Origin: Zeugodacus cucurbitae
Taxonomy: Eukaryota; Arthropoda; Insecta; Diptera; Tephritidae
Assembly (NCBI RefSeq): GCF_028554725.1
Contig: NC_071671.1
Coordinates: 73,154,001 to 73,218,000 of the forward strand
DNA: 64,000 nt
Direction of reading: 5' to 3'
The translations under genes were made by a program, and so were the position numbers. The number at the start of each line of letters is the position of its first letter. Position 1 is the first letter of the stretch. Positions 14,301-29,300 of the stretch are shown here, in pieces. The notes beneath the pieces are model-generated. The model made no database searches and was not told the DNA's origin. It saw only the letters and a program-made list of their open reading frames with translations.

Positions 14301-17300
14301 TGGAAACATTTTAAATCTAAGATTGTTTAATTATAGCACATCCGAATATTGGGTATGTGTGTATTTTGAGAGTGTTTGAAAGAAAGTCACTTTAAAGTAA
14401 AGGGGACAACCACAATATTAAGTGATTTTCAATAAATGAGAGTTATAAGAAATAGGTGCGATTTTGGTACTGTGTAAACGTGTACAACTTATTGCAAAAT
14501 AATAAAAGTAGTCTACAACTAGAATATTGCCCATGATTTCATTAAACATTTATTATAATATCTAAATAACGTTTACGGTACTATGCTTACATATGTACAT
14601 ATACATATAAATAAATTCATATATATCTACTTTCATGTACTGTTTGCTTAAGAATGATAATAAAATTAGGTTTAACTTACGTATAGTTCCAGCCTTTGCA
14701 TGTGATTCAAAAACGATAATAGAGGAGAGTTCACGTTTTATACTTGTCGACAAATGTGAAAGGGCTGTTATGTGTAAAAGTTCTTCAAAAATCAGTTCAA
14801 GTTCTTCAGGGGTTCGTTCATGTGAGCTGAAATTAATAATCACACAACTAATTGAAAATGTTCATATACATAAAAGGAAAAGGTATGATAATGGACATAA
14901 TCTTATAAATATATGAAAAACAGCTTCAAATAGTTTCATTTAAATAATTATTTTAATTGTTTATATTTTTATACTCTCGCTGTTGCGAGTTGCTACGAGG
15001 GTATTATAGTTTTGTCCACATAACGGTTGGTTGTAAGTCCTAAAACTAGATATAGGGTTATATATATCAAAATGATCAGGGTGACGAGTAAAGTTCAAAT
15101 CCGGATGTCTGTCTGTCCGTCCGTCCGTGCAAGCTGTAACTTGAGTAAAAATTGAGATATCTTGATGAATAGTTAATTAGTATTGTGAAAGATTACTGGA
15201 AGACATATTTCTTGGTACCATAAGAAGGTTAAGTTCGAAGGTGGGCGTAATCGGACCACTGCCACGCCCACAAAATGACAATAACCGAAAACATATAAAA
15301 AGCTATAACTCAGCCATAAAATTTGGTATGAAGGATCGCACTATGAAGGGGCATATGTTGATGTAATTTTTTTGGGGAAGTGGGTGTGGCCCCGCTCCCT
15401 ACTAAGTTTTTTGAACATATCTCGCAAACTACTAAAGCTATATCAAGAAAATTTTCTAGAGTCGTTTCTTTTAGGTACTACCTCATACAGTCCAAAAATG
15501 AAGGAAATCGGATTATAACCACGCCCACCTCCCATACAAAAGTTATGTTGAAAACTACTAAAAATGCTTTAATTCAGTAAGGAAAACCATCAGAAGCCTT
15601 AAATTTCATTATAAAGATGGTACAGAAATGCTGCACTCAAAATGGTATACAAAATTTTAAATGGGCGTGGTTCCGCCCACTTACGGGTTAAAAACCATAC
15701 CTCCGAAACTACTCGAAATTCGGTTTATAATATCTTCCTACCTTCCCAATGATATGTTGCGAAAATAGTCCAAATCGGTTCACAACCACGCCTACTTCTC
15801 ATATACCAGAACTCTAAAGTCGATCTGAATCGTGTACTTTACAATACATATATAAAGTAGGCACTAATGAAGATATCGGAGCACAACTTTGCAAAAATAC
15901 TGAATTTAAAGAGTGGCAGCGCCCTTCTAAAAATCGAAATCGGTCCATAAGTTTTCAACACCAAATATGAGGACCTCAGAACTTCTAACAAATTTTTTAC
16001 CGGAATTATAGTTAAGTCTCTCAAAAATTTTGAAGAAATTTTGAGGGTATATGTTTCTTCTAATAATATGTCTCCGTGCCAAAAATGAGTGAAACCGGGT
16101 CATAACTTCATCTATCTCCCATATACCTAATAATAGGGTTTTCAAACTTTCAATGGACTTTATACCATGTATATGCCGAATATAAGAGTCAAATTGTTTG
16201 TTATATTAATAAATTTAAATAAATAAATTGCAAGAGTATAAAATGTTCGGTCACACCCGAACTTAGCCCTTCCTCACTTGTTATATTAGTAATTATAATA
16301 TTGAGAACAGATGAAGCCATTTAATATTCATAAACTTTGTAACAAACTTCAAGTAAATTCATTTCATTACGTAAATTCATTAGCGAAAATCGTGCTAATA
16401 TTGTAGTACTCATGAGAAGATTTGAAATCGTACACGATAAGATAGTATTTCGATTTGTCAATTGTGGCTAGCTAGCTGCTTTAGTATACATACTATTTCT
16501 TATCTGCTTCACTATAAATATGACCCTATTTTTATGGAGTCCAATTCTTCCAACTTGGTTGGTTTAAGGGGTTAGGTGGGTTTCAGAGGCTAAAAACAAG
16601 AATATTTTTACAATTCTTTTTAAATATACATATACAATCACGTATTTCATATAAACAATTTTGCATATCAAAGATTGATATTTAAATATTATTTTGTGAA
16701 ATTTTTATTTACAAATTCCCAAAACTCAGCCGTTGGCACCTCATCTCCTTGACATGTCTTAAAAAATATAAACATCATGGACATCATAACTCATGATTGG
16801 TTTATCTAAAAACAAAAAACCAAAAATATTTTGATAGTATGTACATTGATAAATCCAGTTAAAGATCGAAGGAAAAAATAAAATATTAATATTTGAATTT
16901 TTGACCGAGTTTTAACCAAAAGACTTACTTTTTTGTAAAATTTTCGCCATATATTGGCTCGAAAAAAGTAGTTGTAATTAAAATATAAAAAAAAATCCTT
17001 CGTTCATTAACTAGATAATGTTATTCCAAATGCCAAGGTGTGTGAATGAAAAATCTCCACTATTCCTAGTGTCCAAAAATGATGTCCCTCCGATTGACTA
17101 TATCAAATTTTGTTAATATTAAATAATAGTACTGACTGGTTCACAATTTCGTCTAATAAAGAATATTGGAGCCACTTACTAAATTTATTTGCTTAACATG
17201 TTTGCAGACATCGGGAAATATTTAATTAAATCGAAAAATAGCGCAATATTATTTTCTATAGAATTTATGTATATGATGATTAGTAGATGTGAATAATACA

Positions 17301-20300
17301 CATACCATATTCGTAAACCCAAGATGAATTTTTAAAGCTACCAAAAAACACTAACGCATACAGCTCATACATTAAAACGTTCTGAGTGCATAAGTATACT
17401 ACTACATATATGGTTACAAACTTTTTAATAAAGATGTCAGTCAGCTTGACAACACTAGAAATTTGCAAGGCCAATAATAAAAATGCATGTATTCACATGT
17501 CTGAATGTGTATACTTTGGTAGATACTTACGGCTTGCGTAAAATCATTCTCAGTATTGCATCTGGTCCACGTTGGAAAAGTATGCTCAGAGACTCACGGA
17601 CATGCTCATTAGCCGCATTGATATCCTCAGTCGTCGAGTAGCTGCTGGCTGTGCCATCTTCGTCAACACGAAACCGGTACAAGAAGCATTTATCCTTAAA
17701 GGGTTGCTCTTTATTCACTGAAACCGCAAAATATTGCAAACATTGTTGGTATGTTCTTGAATGACAAATTAAATTATATAAAGGGTTTTACATAGGAGGC
17801 AGTTTAAAGCTTCATTAAACTTACACGTACGTGTATTTACACAAGTTTACAGTCCGTAATGTCAGCTATATTTAGCGAATTTATCAAATAACCGATTACT
17901 TTACATATTTAGGAAAAGTAACCATATGATTAAGGAACATATACAATACTAGCGGGACGCAACTTTTTTCATAATACACATACGAACCATTGCAGAGTAG
18001 AGCCTATAGTACCGTGCGTTGTACTCTGTTTTTACACCTACACACACTTTAGGAAAACCCTTTATTTTTTAAAGTTGTTAATTATGATATTCGCGGACTA
18101 ACCATGGGATAGCACGCCTTCTTCGAGCAGCGCTTGCCACATGCCAGCTGCTTGGGCCCTGGTATGAACAATAGATGACAAATTCAACAGCCAGTCTACC
18201 AATTCCGTACCTGGTGCACATTTGCGAATAAATTTACCAGCAACCTGTAAATGGACGTGTATATAAATATTTACATACATATGTTTACATATATGTAAAT
18301 ATGATAGTATGCGTATGTAAACTGAAATAGCGTTGGTTAATATTTTATTTATGTTTCAAAATATACATTTATATCCAAATATACAGGCAGGTTCTGCAAT
18401 CCGAATGAAAGTGAAAGTTAAAAAAAAATGTTGAATTTGAAAAGTAAAATCGAAATTCAGCACAGCAAATATACTAAATATCGGATTGAAAGTGAATTTG
18501 ATTGAATTTCACTCGGAAGTGAATTACAGAACCTGACTGATAATATATGATTTTAATAAATGTATCTATGTAGGTATAGGTTCTCTAATTCCACATGACA
18601 TCAACACACCCTCATACATTTGTACATAAATATCCGCATAAAAAATACTGTTTCAAAATGTATATGAATATTAAGTATGGTTCACTTACTTTTCTATCCT
18701 TGAGACAGCTTGAACAGTCAGCAATGAGGAGTGTTCGCAAGGCCCAACCCATCCGATTCATTGTGGGACTCGGATACTAATGTTGGTGGATGATTTGGTG
18801 TATAATTTTGCAATAGTGTTGTTGTAATAAATAAAAAATTATTATTATTATATACGATGAATATAAAGAAAAACTAAAACGTATGAATGTGTATAGGATG
18901 TTTTTCTTTGAAGACTTAAATGGATTCGGTGATGGTGAAGTGTCATAACTAAGCAATAAATAAAATTATAACAGTAAAATTTGGAACAAAGGATCGCACT
19001 AGGAAGGGGCAGTGGCCCCGCCCCCAAATCGGTTATTTGTATATATCTCGCAAACCGATGTAGCTATATAAACCACTTTCTGCAGTCGATTATCTTAGCC
19101 ATTTCCTTATACAGTCCAAAAATGAAAGAAATCGGATAATAACCACGCCCATATAACTCAATTTTGAATTCCATCTTATTCCTTCACTTTATAATATATA
19201 CATTAGGAACCAATGAAGATAGCGGATTAAAACTTTACACAAATAGTGCATATCATCTCTGGCTTCATTTGTGAAAAAAATTGTCGAAAACGGACTATAA
19301 CTTTTTAAGGCCCCAGATATCGAACATGTTGAACTCAGCGCCTAAGGGTAAATTTTAACCGAAAATATGGGTAAATCTCTTAGATAATTTAATGTAATTC
19401 AGAGGAAATTGTTTTCTTCTAATAGTGTTCTGTTCCAAAAATTATTAAAATCGGGTCATAACATCTCCTAGCTCCTAACCTAATTATAGGTTTTTGAAAA
19501 AACATATATGTATTGGTTAATATGTGAGATATCATATCAAAATTAAGTGAACGTATAGTCTTGGATATAGTGCACCTTGCTGGTGAAAATGAATGAAATC
19601 GGTTCAGGAATAACCTCAGCCCTCATATACTATATATGCTGATTTTCGTGTGTTATGTAAATAAAATTTCTTCAATAAATTGCGAGAGTATAAAATGTTC
19701 GGTTACATCCGAACTTAGCCCTACCATGTCTGTCTGTCCGTCTGTATATATACGAACTAGTCCTTCAGTTTTTGCAGATGTTATTTCAATTTTGCAGATG
19801 TTATTTTCTCTTCAAAAAGCTGCTCATTTGTCGGAACTGCCGATATCGGACCACTATATCATATAGCTGCCATACAAACCGAACGATCGGAATAAATGGC
19901 TTGTATGGAAAATGTTCGCATTTGACGTGGTATCTTCACGAAATTTGACATGGATTACTGCTTAAGGTAATAATATAATATCCGAAGAAATTGTTCATAT
20001 CGGTTAACTATATAACCTTAATGTTTCTAGCAAACAACCCGCCTAAAAAGAATTAGTAAAATGTTTTCTTTTTTTTACTTACTTTTTCTTACGTCTTTAG
20101 ATTTGCTTAAACACATAGTTACTAAAAGGAATGCACCTGTGAAGGGTATATTAGCTTCGGTACAGCCGAAGTTAACGTTTCTTCTTGTTTTTGTTTCAAA
20201 TTACACGCGAAAGTCACATGAAGTAGGACCAATATGTACGTAAAAAAAATTTAATGACTCCTCTTAGGTTTGCATTGTAAATGTACTGTTTGAGTTTAAA

Positions 20301-23300
20301 TATATATAGCACCGAGCATTTTATTTATAATATAGAAAAAATTTCTTACCTCAGAAATAGGTAAAGCGGGATTAGGATGATCAGGACTTAGAGGTCGCTT
20401 GGTTGGGGATGAAGCAACTGGAGAAACTCCGGAACCGAACCCTTTGAAACAAGATGTAAACACAGCAACGTTGAATTAAAAATATTACTATGTTTTATAT
20501 TATTTTATATTAAATTATTAGGGCTAATCATTGAATCCGTGTCGATCGAAAAATGGTTCGATTCGAAAATAAAATTTACGATCACATTGAACTCACTTAC
20601 TCGAAAAAATACATTCCGCGGCTAATAGATGTCGCTAATTACGAAATCATTGAATCCGTAAAATCAAAAATTTTGGTCGAAATCTATCCGTTGATGAGTG
20701 AGTTGCGGAAATTTTGAAGAAATAAACCATTTGGAATTTTTTATGTAAACAATTACTGATGATGGACTAAATTATATTTTAAATTGGTATTTTAGAGAGA
20801 AGAGCCAAAAACAGACTAACAAAAATAAATTAAAGATGTTTAAAAGCGATATAAAGTTGCACCCTCGAAATAGCGAAAAAAAATTCTCAAAGAACCTCAT
20901 GCGAATTAAATATTTTTTGGAAAAAATTTCACTATATTTAAAGGTCAGTATTAATTTTTGTTGAACAAAGCAAAAAGCACAGATCAAATTTGTTGCATTT
21001 GTCGATAAAACAGTTTTACGTTCTCACTTTGAGATAAAATTTAAGTTTATCGACGGAATCAATGATCGCATGAACATTTTCGATCGAAAATCTTTATCGT
21101 ATCAAAAACGAATTAGCTGCGGATTCAATAATTAGGACCACTTATATGTGTTAGCTCACTTCATTACCTGGATAATATAGAAAACGAAAATAAGAAGTAA
21201 AAAATGATAAACTACCGAATTTTGTGCGAATAAAAAAGTTTTATTTTTTACAAAAATCAACATTTAGAAATTAAAAGTAAATTTGTGGTTTTAAAAAAGT
21301 TGTCACATATTTAGTTGGATATGCATTCTGTGTTCAAAACATTTGTATTAGGACGCAATTTATAAATTTCTCTTCCAATTAATTCGATTTGAATGAAGTT
21401 TTTCTGATTTTATTTTGAAGGCTCGAAACGAGCATTGTACAGGCTAAAAAAAAGTACTAAATAACTAAAAACAGGTTTGAGATTGACATGCTACTTTTCA
21501 TGAATAACTGGAAGTCCAGTCGATTCAATTTAGTTTGAGAGCGTTGTGTAGAAAAAATATATTAGTTTGTAATATCTAGCACGAAAAAACAGAATGAATT
21601 TTCGTATGCATACTTTATAAGATTGAAAGTTCGTTTCGTTTAAGACGTTGGGTATCACAGTGTTTGGTCTATAATATCATGTGTATTTAGTCTAGTTGAA
21701 GATCTCGTGGATTGCACTTTCCAATTTATTATGAAATAAACTTACCATTTTTCAATTTGCAAGTTGTAATAATGTCATTCATCAATTCTTTATTTTTCTG
21801 TAAAAAACAATAACATATTAATAAACAAAATATATTCGACTTTCATCGCATCGAAAAATTGTTATAAAATAAAATTATTTTCATATTGATAAACGGTAAG
21901 AACTAAGTTGAGGCTTACAAAATCGACTTAGCCTTTTATGATTTTAATTCTCCACAAACACATATAGCAAGTTTTGTTTTTTATTATTTTATCTGTTTGT
22001 ATGTTATTGTTCTCAAATAGACTGTGAAATATTAATAAAGTTATTATGGTAATAGCGAATTCCGTATTCTAAACTATTCAAATAACACTAAGTATCATTA
22101 TTATTTAAATTTTTTAAGATATTTTTTGTAAATCATTTCATTACAACTATGACGAAAATTTGACCAAAAAAGTGATTTTTTGTTTAAAATTCTGTCAAAA
22201 ATTCAAATTTCAATATTTTCCTTCATTCATTGACTAGATTTATCTGTGTACTATCGAAATATTTTTGTTTTTTGGTTTTTAGTTGAACCAATCATGTGTT
22301 ATGATGTCCACCGCAAGACCTTTTTTTGCCATGGGAGATGAGGTGCCAACACATAAACACATTTCATAAACCAAACCGCATTATATATTATAAAATATGT
22401 TTACTAAATGACAATAAAATAACTTACATTTAGTTAAAGTATATTAGACAATATATGCTTACTTAACTTCCAAGTTACATACAATCAAAAGTGGCCTTCA
22501 TCTGACTAACCGATTTTGAATATGGTGAAGACTGTAATTTTGGTGGGAAATATGAAATAAATGACGGTTAAGAAAATCTGTTTTAAGAAAGAAATCATCA
22601 ATTTTCCAAACTTGTAATTTTTCTCTTGAAGGCAAAGTACTTTTCGGATGAACCTCGTATATATGGACATCTTAAAACTTCTTTATTTTAATTATTATAC
22701 TTTTTATACGGCCTGAGTTTATATTCAAATGTAATGTAATAACAGAATAGACTAAAAATACTCCGTTTAAAAAATGTTTATTCTAACTTTGTAAACTTTA
22801 GAAACTTTGATTATGATTTAAATTCCTAGAGTCCAACGACTTTTGGAATAGAGTATGAGAAATAAATTTGCTTCACTTTGTTTAGCAAGCGAATATTTTA
22901 TACCAAATAATATGCTAGGCAATTAACTATATTACTTACTTCCCAAATTAGTCGAAAATCTTGTTGTTCTACACGAAGAAGCTCGCAAGTGGTTTTCGTT
23001 ACAACGGTGCTATCTCGTGGTAGCTCATGTAATATGGACTCGCCGAATGTAGCACCCACACTGAGATTGCACAGAGTTACTGGTGCCTGTAAGAAAACAT
23101 TATTTCTTAATTAAATACATTTACATATATGTACATATGTATATATTTGCCAATAAGAATTTTATTTTGATATTGTACATACAACGTTTTATTGCAGGTA
23201 AAACTATATTAGTTTTGTGTAATGAACAGTTTTTGTAACAGAATAAAATTAGACAATATGAAATGCCGTTTACTGCATGCTTGTGTGTAATGAATTGTTT

Positions 23301-26300
23301 CAAAATATGCATATTTTTAATGGGTTAATTGTATCTACATATGTAAAACTATACACATAAAACTACGACTATCGAGCCAAAATTTAAAACATGCAAATTT
23401 CATAAGTGTTACATGTCAGTAATTTTTGAAGACCGGAATGTATTATTAAAAGAGACACACTTCATTTCATTCAGATGTGTCGCAAAATGAAAGATGTTTT
23501 CGATATAGAGGGATATGTAGGCTTTCAAATTATAGTCCGCTTTCGATAATTTTTGGATGAGTGAGTAATGATTATTATTTGTGCAAAGTTCTATTATGAC
23601 CCAATTTTTATTTAAACCGGTGTCGTTGCTATGGTATGTAGTGGTGGTAAATTTATAAGATGTGAAAGTAGAAACTGCGAAAAACATTCGCTAAGTTATT
23701 TATTATGATTTCTCTAGATTTTAAGATTAATTTTTTAATGGTTTCGCTTGATTTCACACCCGATTTGCCAAGGAGCTATCGGACTCATTCATGTGTGCTT
23801 CAATGACTACTTGCATACATACCAGGTCGCAAATATGTAAATATGTAAACGTAGTGTGTTGCAGTAGACATATGTATGTAGGTATTATGACAGTGTTACG
23901 GCGTGTGCTCAGCTATTTCAATCACATCAGCGAGTGCAATCAACCGCCAATCAATGTGTGCATAGCATCCTGACGAACAACGCGACGGCTGACTTATAAA
24001 AACTCTCACTATTATACACAAGAATTTACAACATTATCATTGTTTTACATAATTGTTCGTGTTGACCCTTTGGTGTTGATACGTGCATAGTTCAATTGAT
24101 TAAGCATGCAATTTCCCCCACGGGCTTAGCGAAACATTTATTAAACGCATTGTGTTACATAATATCTTAATTTGTAAGTAACCGCCCAAATTACATCACT
24201 GCTAGCATTTATTAAACATTTACAGTTTGCGACATTGGATCAATTGTAAGTCTTTAACTTTCAATTCAGTGGAGCATTAGCAAATATTAAACAAAGAAGT
24301 AAGAAAGGGCTAATTCCGGATGGAAGCGATTATTTATACTCTCGCAATTTATTTATTTTATTTTATTAAGATAATACACAATTTGAGTCATATATTCGCC
24401 ATAAAGCCCATTAGAATATCGAAAACCATTAAATATAGTATAAGGGAGCGGGAGTAATTCGTGAACCGATTTTATACATTTGACAATTTTAAGGCGAGCG
24501 GTGTCGCACCTCGAATGCATTATTTGTGCAAAATTTTATTCCGATATCTTAGTTGAAACTCGATTTATATGTATATTGTAAAGTGAAGGAATCAAGTGGA
24601 ATTTAAAATGGAGTTTATATGGGAAGCTACGATTGACATTTTATACTCCCGCAATTTATTGATATATTTTTGTTAAGATAACACACAATTTGACCCATAT
24701 ATTCGGTATAAAGTCCAATAGAAAAACGAAAATCATCATATATGTACATAAGGTAATTTCTGAAACGATTAAACTAAATTTCTTCACCAACATACATTAT
24801 ATCTATGATTACATGCTCATTTAATTTAGCTAAGATATTTCATATATTACCCGATTTATAAGCTATTAAGCCCATAGTATTTTTGAAAATCCTATAATTA
24901 GGTATATGAGAGCTAGGGGAAGTTATGACCTGATATTAACCATTTCTTTCATTCATTTCAGATTTCCTCTGAATTAAATTAAGATATCTGAAAGATTTAC
25001 CGATATTTTCGGTGAAAAATTACCATAAGGCACTGAGTTCTTCATATTCGATATCCAGGGCATTGAAAAGTTATAGTCCGATTTCGACAATTTTTTCACA
25101 AGTGATGCCAGGATCATGTACAGTATTTGTGTAAACTTTTATTTCGCTATATTCATTGGTTCCTTATGTATATCTTATAAAGAGAAGGAATCAGATGGAA
25201 TTCAAAATTTAGTTATATGGGAAGTTGTCGTGGTTGTGAACCGATTTCATCCATTTCCACAGGGTGTCAAGAAAATATTATATAAAGAATTTCATTAAAA
25301 TCTGTCGAGTACTTCCTGAGATATGGTTTTTGACCCATAAGTGGGCGATGCCACGCCTATTTTTCATTTTGTAAAAAATTCTGAGTGCTGCTTCTTTCTG
25401 CTATTTCTTCTGTAAAATTTAGTGTTTCTGACGTTTTTCGTTAGTGAGTTAACGCACTTTTAGTAATTTTCAACCTAACCTTTGTATGCCATTTTGTGGG
25501 CGTGGCAGTGGTCCGATTTTGCCCACGGTCCCAAGGAAGACGTGTGCCAAGTTTCGTCAAGATATCTCAATTTTTACCCAAGTTATCCGTTGCACGAAAG
25601 GACGGACGGACGGACAGACAGACATTCGGATTTCTCGACTCGTATCGTCGCCCTGATCATTTTGATATATAAAACTTATATCTAACTCGTTTAGTTTTAT
25701 GACTTACAAACAACCGCTATGTGAACAAAACTATAATACTCTCTTAGCAACTTTTGTTGCGAGAGTATAAAAATAACCTTGGTATGGGGTGGTTATATGA
25801 TGAAGCACTATGAGGAAATTACTATACTATAAATAATACTTTGTGATAAGTATAAACATAAGTACAAACAAACCTTATGTATTAGGGAAGTGGCGGAACC
25901 TTTGTTCGAAATTTTACATCTTAATTTTGTGGGTGTAGCAATGGTCCGATTTCGTCCCATGCAATAACAACCTTCTCATAGTGTCAAGGGACACGTGCAC
26001 CAAGTTTCATCAATATAACTAAATTTGTACTCCAGCTCCTGCGCTTCAAGTTAAGAATCTTGCACGAACATACAGACATCCAGTATTAAATTCGTATCGC
26101 TCCCCCCCAGCAGTTAGTTTTAGTTATGCATAATAATAATGCATAAAACTAAATGTAGAGCTGCATTTTAAAATGGGCAATATTTTAAATTAAATGTAAA
26201 CAAGAAGATATTATATCACTCTAGATCTAGTTTTAATACTACAACCTCTATTAACAACCCTCCTTCGGGACGTATTGATATGGTTCTTATGTTGCCAATA

Positions 26301-29300
26301 TTTTGATAAATCACTCATTATTTTTTATGTAGTTTCAGCTTAAGCTCAGCAAACACATATATTGTAAGATCAAAACGCGTTTTTTCATTATGTATTTCGA
26401 GGTAGTTAATCTCATTAGAAACATTCTCAGCTTATTCTGTTAAAATACACCTTAGACATAAATACACAAAAATTCAGTAATCCTTCATTAAATCTGTATC
26501 TTTAAGCCAATAAAAAGATGGAACGAAGTATATAATTTTTTATATTTAAAAGATATTATTGATAAAAAAACAAGCTATATTTTCCTCAGATGAAATCCAT
26601 ATAACACCTAAAATGGAAGCAATTCTCTTACAAAATATTACTATTTTTTTTGTATTAAAAAATTAAAGAAACTTAATATTATTGGTAAGTTTGATGTCGT
26701 CACCAACGTTGACGAAATTCGCGAAAAGATATGAATGTTAATTAAAAATGGTCTGTTTGAACACATAGCACCTGAAAGCTATGAACGCATTATTGGATTG
26801 CATGTTTATACTATACTACTCTGCGTTTTGCTTCCACTTTAGAATATATTCCAACAGAATGAAGAATTAATCACCTCAAGCTGTGAGTGAATACAAATAT
26901 TTAAATTGTTTGAATACTTATGAATTACCTATTGAATACTGCCTATTTGTGACATGCGAATATGTGCAAGCATATATGTATTTGTGTATGTATATACATG
27001 AAATGTTGAATCTACTTACTTTGGCATCGGTATCTGAAGCATGATAACGAACTTCCAGTGACCCACCTAGAACGGCGTACCAAAAACGACCTTGTTCACC
27101 AGCACGAAATACTGCAAAAGTAAATACAATCGGTTTTTAATATAACATATGTATACGATAATAAAATAAATGGACGATAAAACGATGTAATGTACTCCGA
27201 TTTTCCAAAAGTTTCTTGAAAACAATTATATGGATATATTAATATGAAACAAAAGTAAAAATTCATGAAAGGCGATCCTCTGTACCAAATTTATGTTTTG
27301 TATCTTAATATGTGATTTAGTTCAAGCACATAGCTTACATGTTACGCCCTTTTCTAAATCCTCATAAAAGCCGCACATTGCCAATTGTTGCAGTGCCGAA
27401 CTGGGTAGACGGCACAATGGCTCCACGCGTCGCAGCCGACAGGATATCAGCTCAGCATCGCGCAAGTTGCGATCACAAGGACTGAAAGTATACAAAAATG
27501 TTAAACATTCTAAAAAAGCTTTTGATATCATTGTGTTAATGCACACATTCAAAATTGGAAATTCTGCTTTAGGACTGATACCTTATGAAAATGTATACAA
27601 TGATCCCCGCTTAAATGCCTGTCATATTTAAACCACAAATACAAAATTGTTTGAAATTTCCCTCTTTTAAGAGCCTTTTAATAATTTTAATTTGACATTG
27701 AATGCACTGAGTATTGTTAAAAGGAAAGCATATATGTACATAGTTTTGTAATGCTCTTTTTCATAATTTTTGTTATTAATAAGTATATTTGTATATATTT
27801 GTAAGAAATAAATGTGACTTTAATACTAAAAGAAAAAATATCAGATTGAAGTATTTGAGAAAAAGCTTGGTAATTCCTCGAGGCATTTTAGAGTGATTCA
27901 TTTAAGTGCCTTCCCCGCTTAAGTGTCTCAAAAGTCTTGCATGTTAAGAAGGGGCACTTAAGTGGGGATTTCTGTATTTCAAATAATATTTACATGGTTT
28001 TATATTTTTTTTGTTGTGAAATTTTTTTTAACGATTTACAAAGTCTACTGATGTAAGCTGATGTCTACCGATGAAAGCGAGACACATTTGCAGATATAAA
28101 AAGAAAGAGGCCGAAATGCGAGAGTACGAAGAGCTTGAGTAGCTGTCCAACATGGGTCGAAAATTTTATGAAAAATGAAGCGTCTTACAGAAAGTTTCAA
28201 GACCGATTTTCCAACCATGAAGAAATGCGAATAGCAGCCGATGGATTGCGGGCCAAACTATTCAAATACGCGGCGAAGAACTGACAAGCTTCTTTGCAGA
28301 ATATGGTCCGACGAAAGCATGCCCGACGGTTGGAATCTCAGTGTGCTCTGCCCAATCCACAAAAAGGGAGACCCCACAATCTGTGCCAATTACCGTGAGA
28401 TAAACCTCCTAAATCTCGCCTATAAGGTTCTATCGAGCGTACTATGTGAAAGACTAAAACCCACCGTCAACAAATTGATTGGACATTATCAGTGTGGCTT
28501 TATACTTGGAAAATCAACAACTGACCAGATATTCACCATGCGCCAAATCTTGGAATCGCGAAAAGAGGATTGAAACACACCATTTCGTCGATTTTAAAGC
28601 TGCACAAAAAGGAGATGTCTCTATGCCGCGATGTCTGAATTTGGTATCCCCGCAAACCAATATGGCTGTGTAAGCAACACCAAAAACTCCGTCATGATCG
28701 GGAAGGACCTCTCCGAGCCGTTGGATACCAACGACTTTTCAGACAAGGTGAATCACTGTCGTGTGACTTCTTTAACCTGGAAATAGAGAAAGGTACAATC
28801 TTCTATAAGAATGTACGCCGATGATATCGATATTATTGGAAAAAGCAACCGCGCCGTTAGTTCTGCTTTTTCCGCACTGGATAAGGAAGCGAAGCGAATG
28901 AGTCTGATGGTGGATGAGAACAAGACGAACTATCTCCTGTCATCCAACAAACAGTCAGCGCATAAGCGCTTTGTCTCCCACGTCACTGTTGACAGTCATA
29001 ACTTTGAAGTTGTAGATAATTTCGTATTCCTAGGTACCAGCATCAACAACACCAACAATGTCACCTTGAAATCCAGCGCAGGATCACTCTTGCCAAAAGG
29101 TGCTACTTTGGACTGAGTAGGTAATTGAAAAGTAAAATCCTCTCTCAACGAACCAAAATCAAACTCTACAAGTCGCTTATTATTCCCGTCCTGCTTTATA
29201 GTGCAGAAGGGTGGACGATGTCAACATCCGATGAGTCGACACTCATAGGATAGGAAAGTTTTGCGCAAGAATTATGAACAGAACGCAGACGATGTAGCGA

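Noticed and set aside
23409..23687. 92-codon minus frame within an Epac intron
   Set aside because: No splice signals in phase with neighbouring Epac exons and no recognisable domain.
27880..27980. Short inverted motif around CACTTAAG and CCCCGCTTAA as a possible RNA gene
   Set aside because: Only short arms pair and there is no promoter-like or conserved core. It is more likely a repeat remnant.
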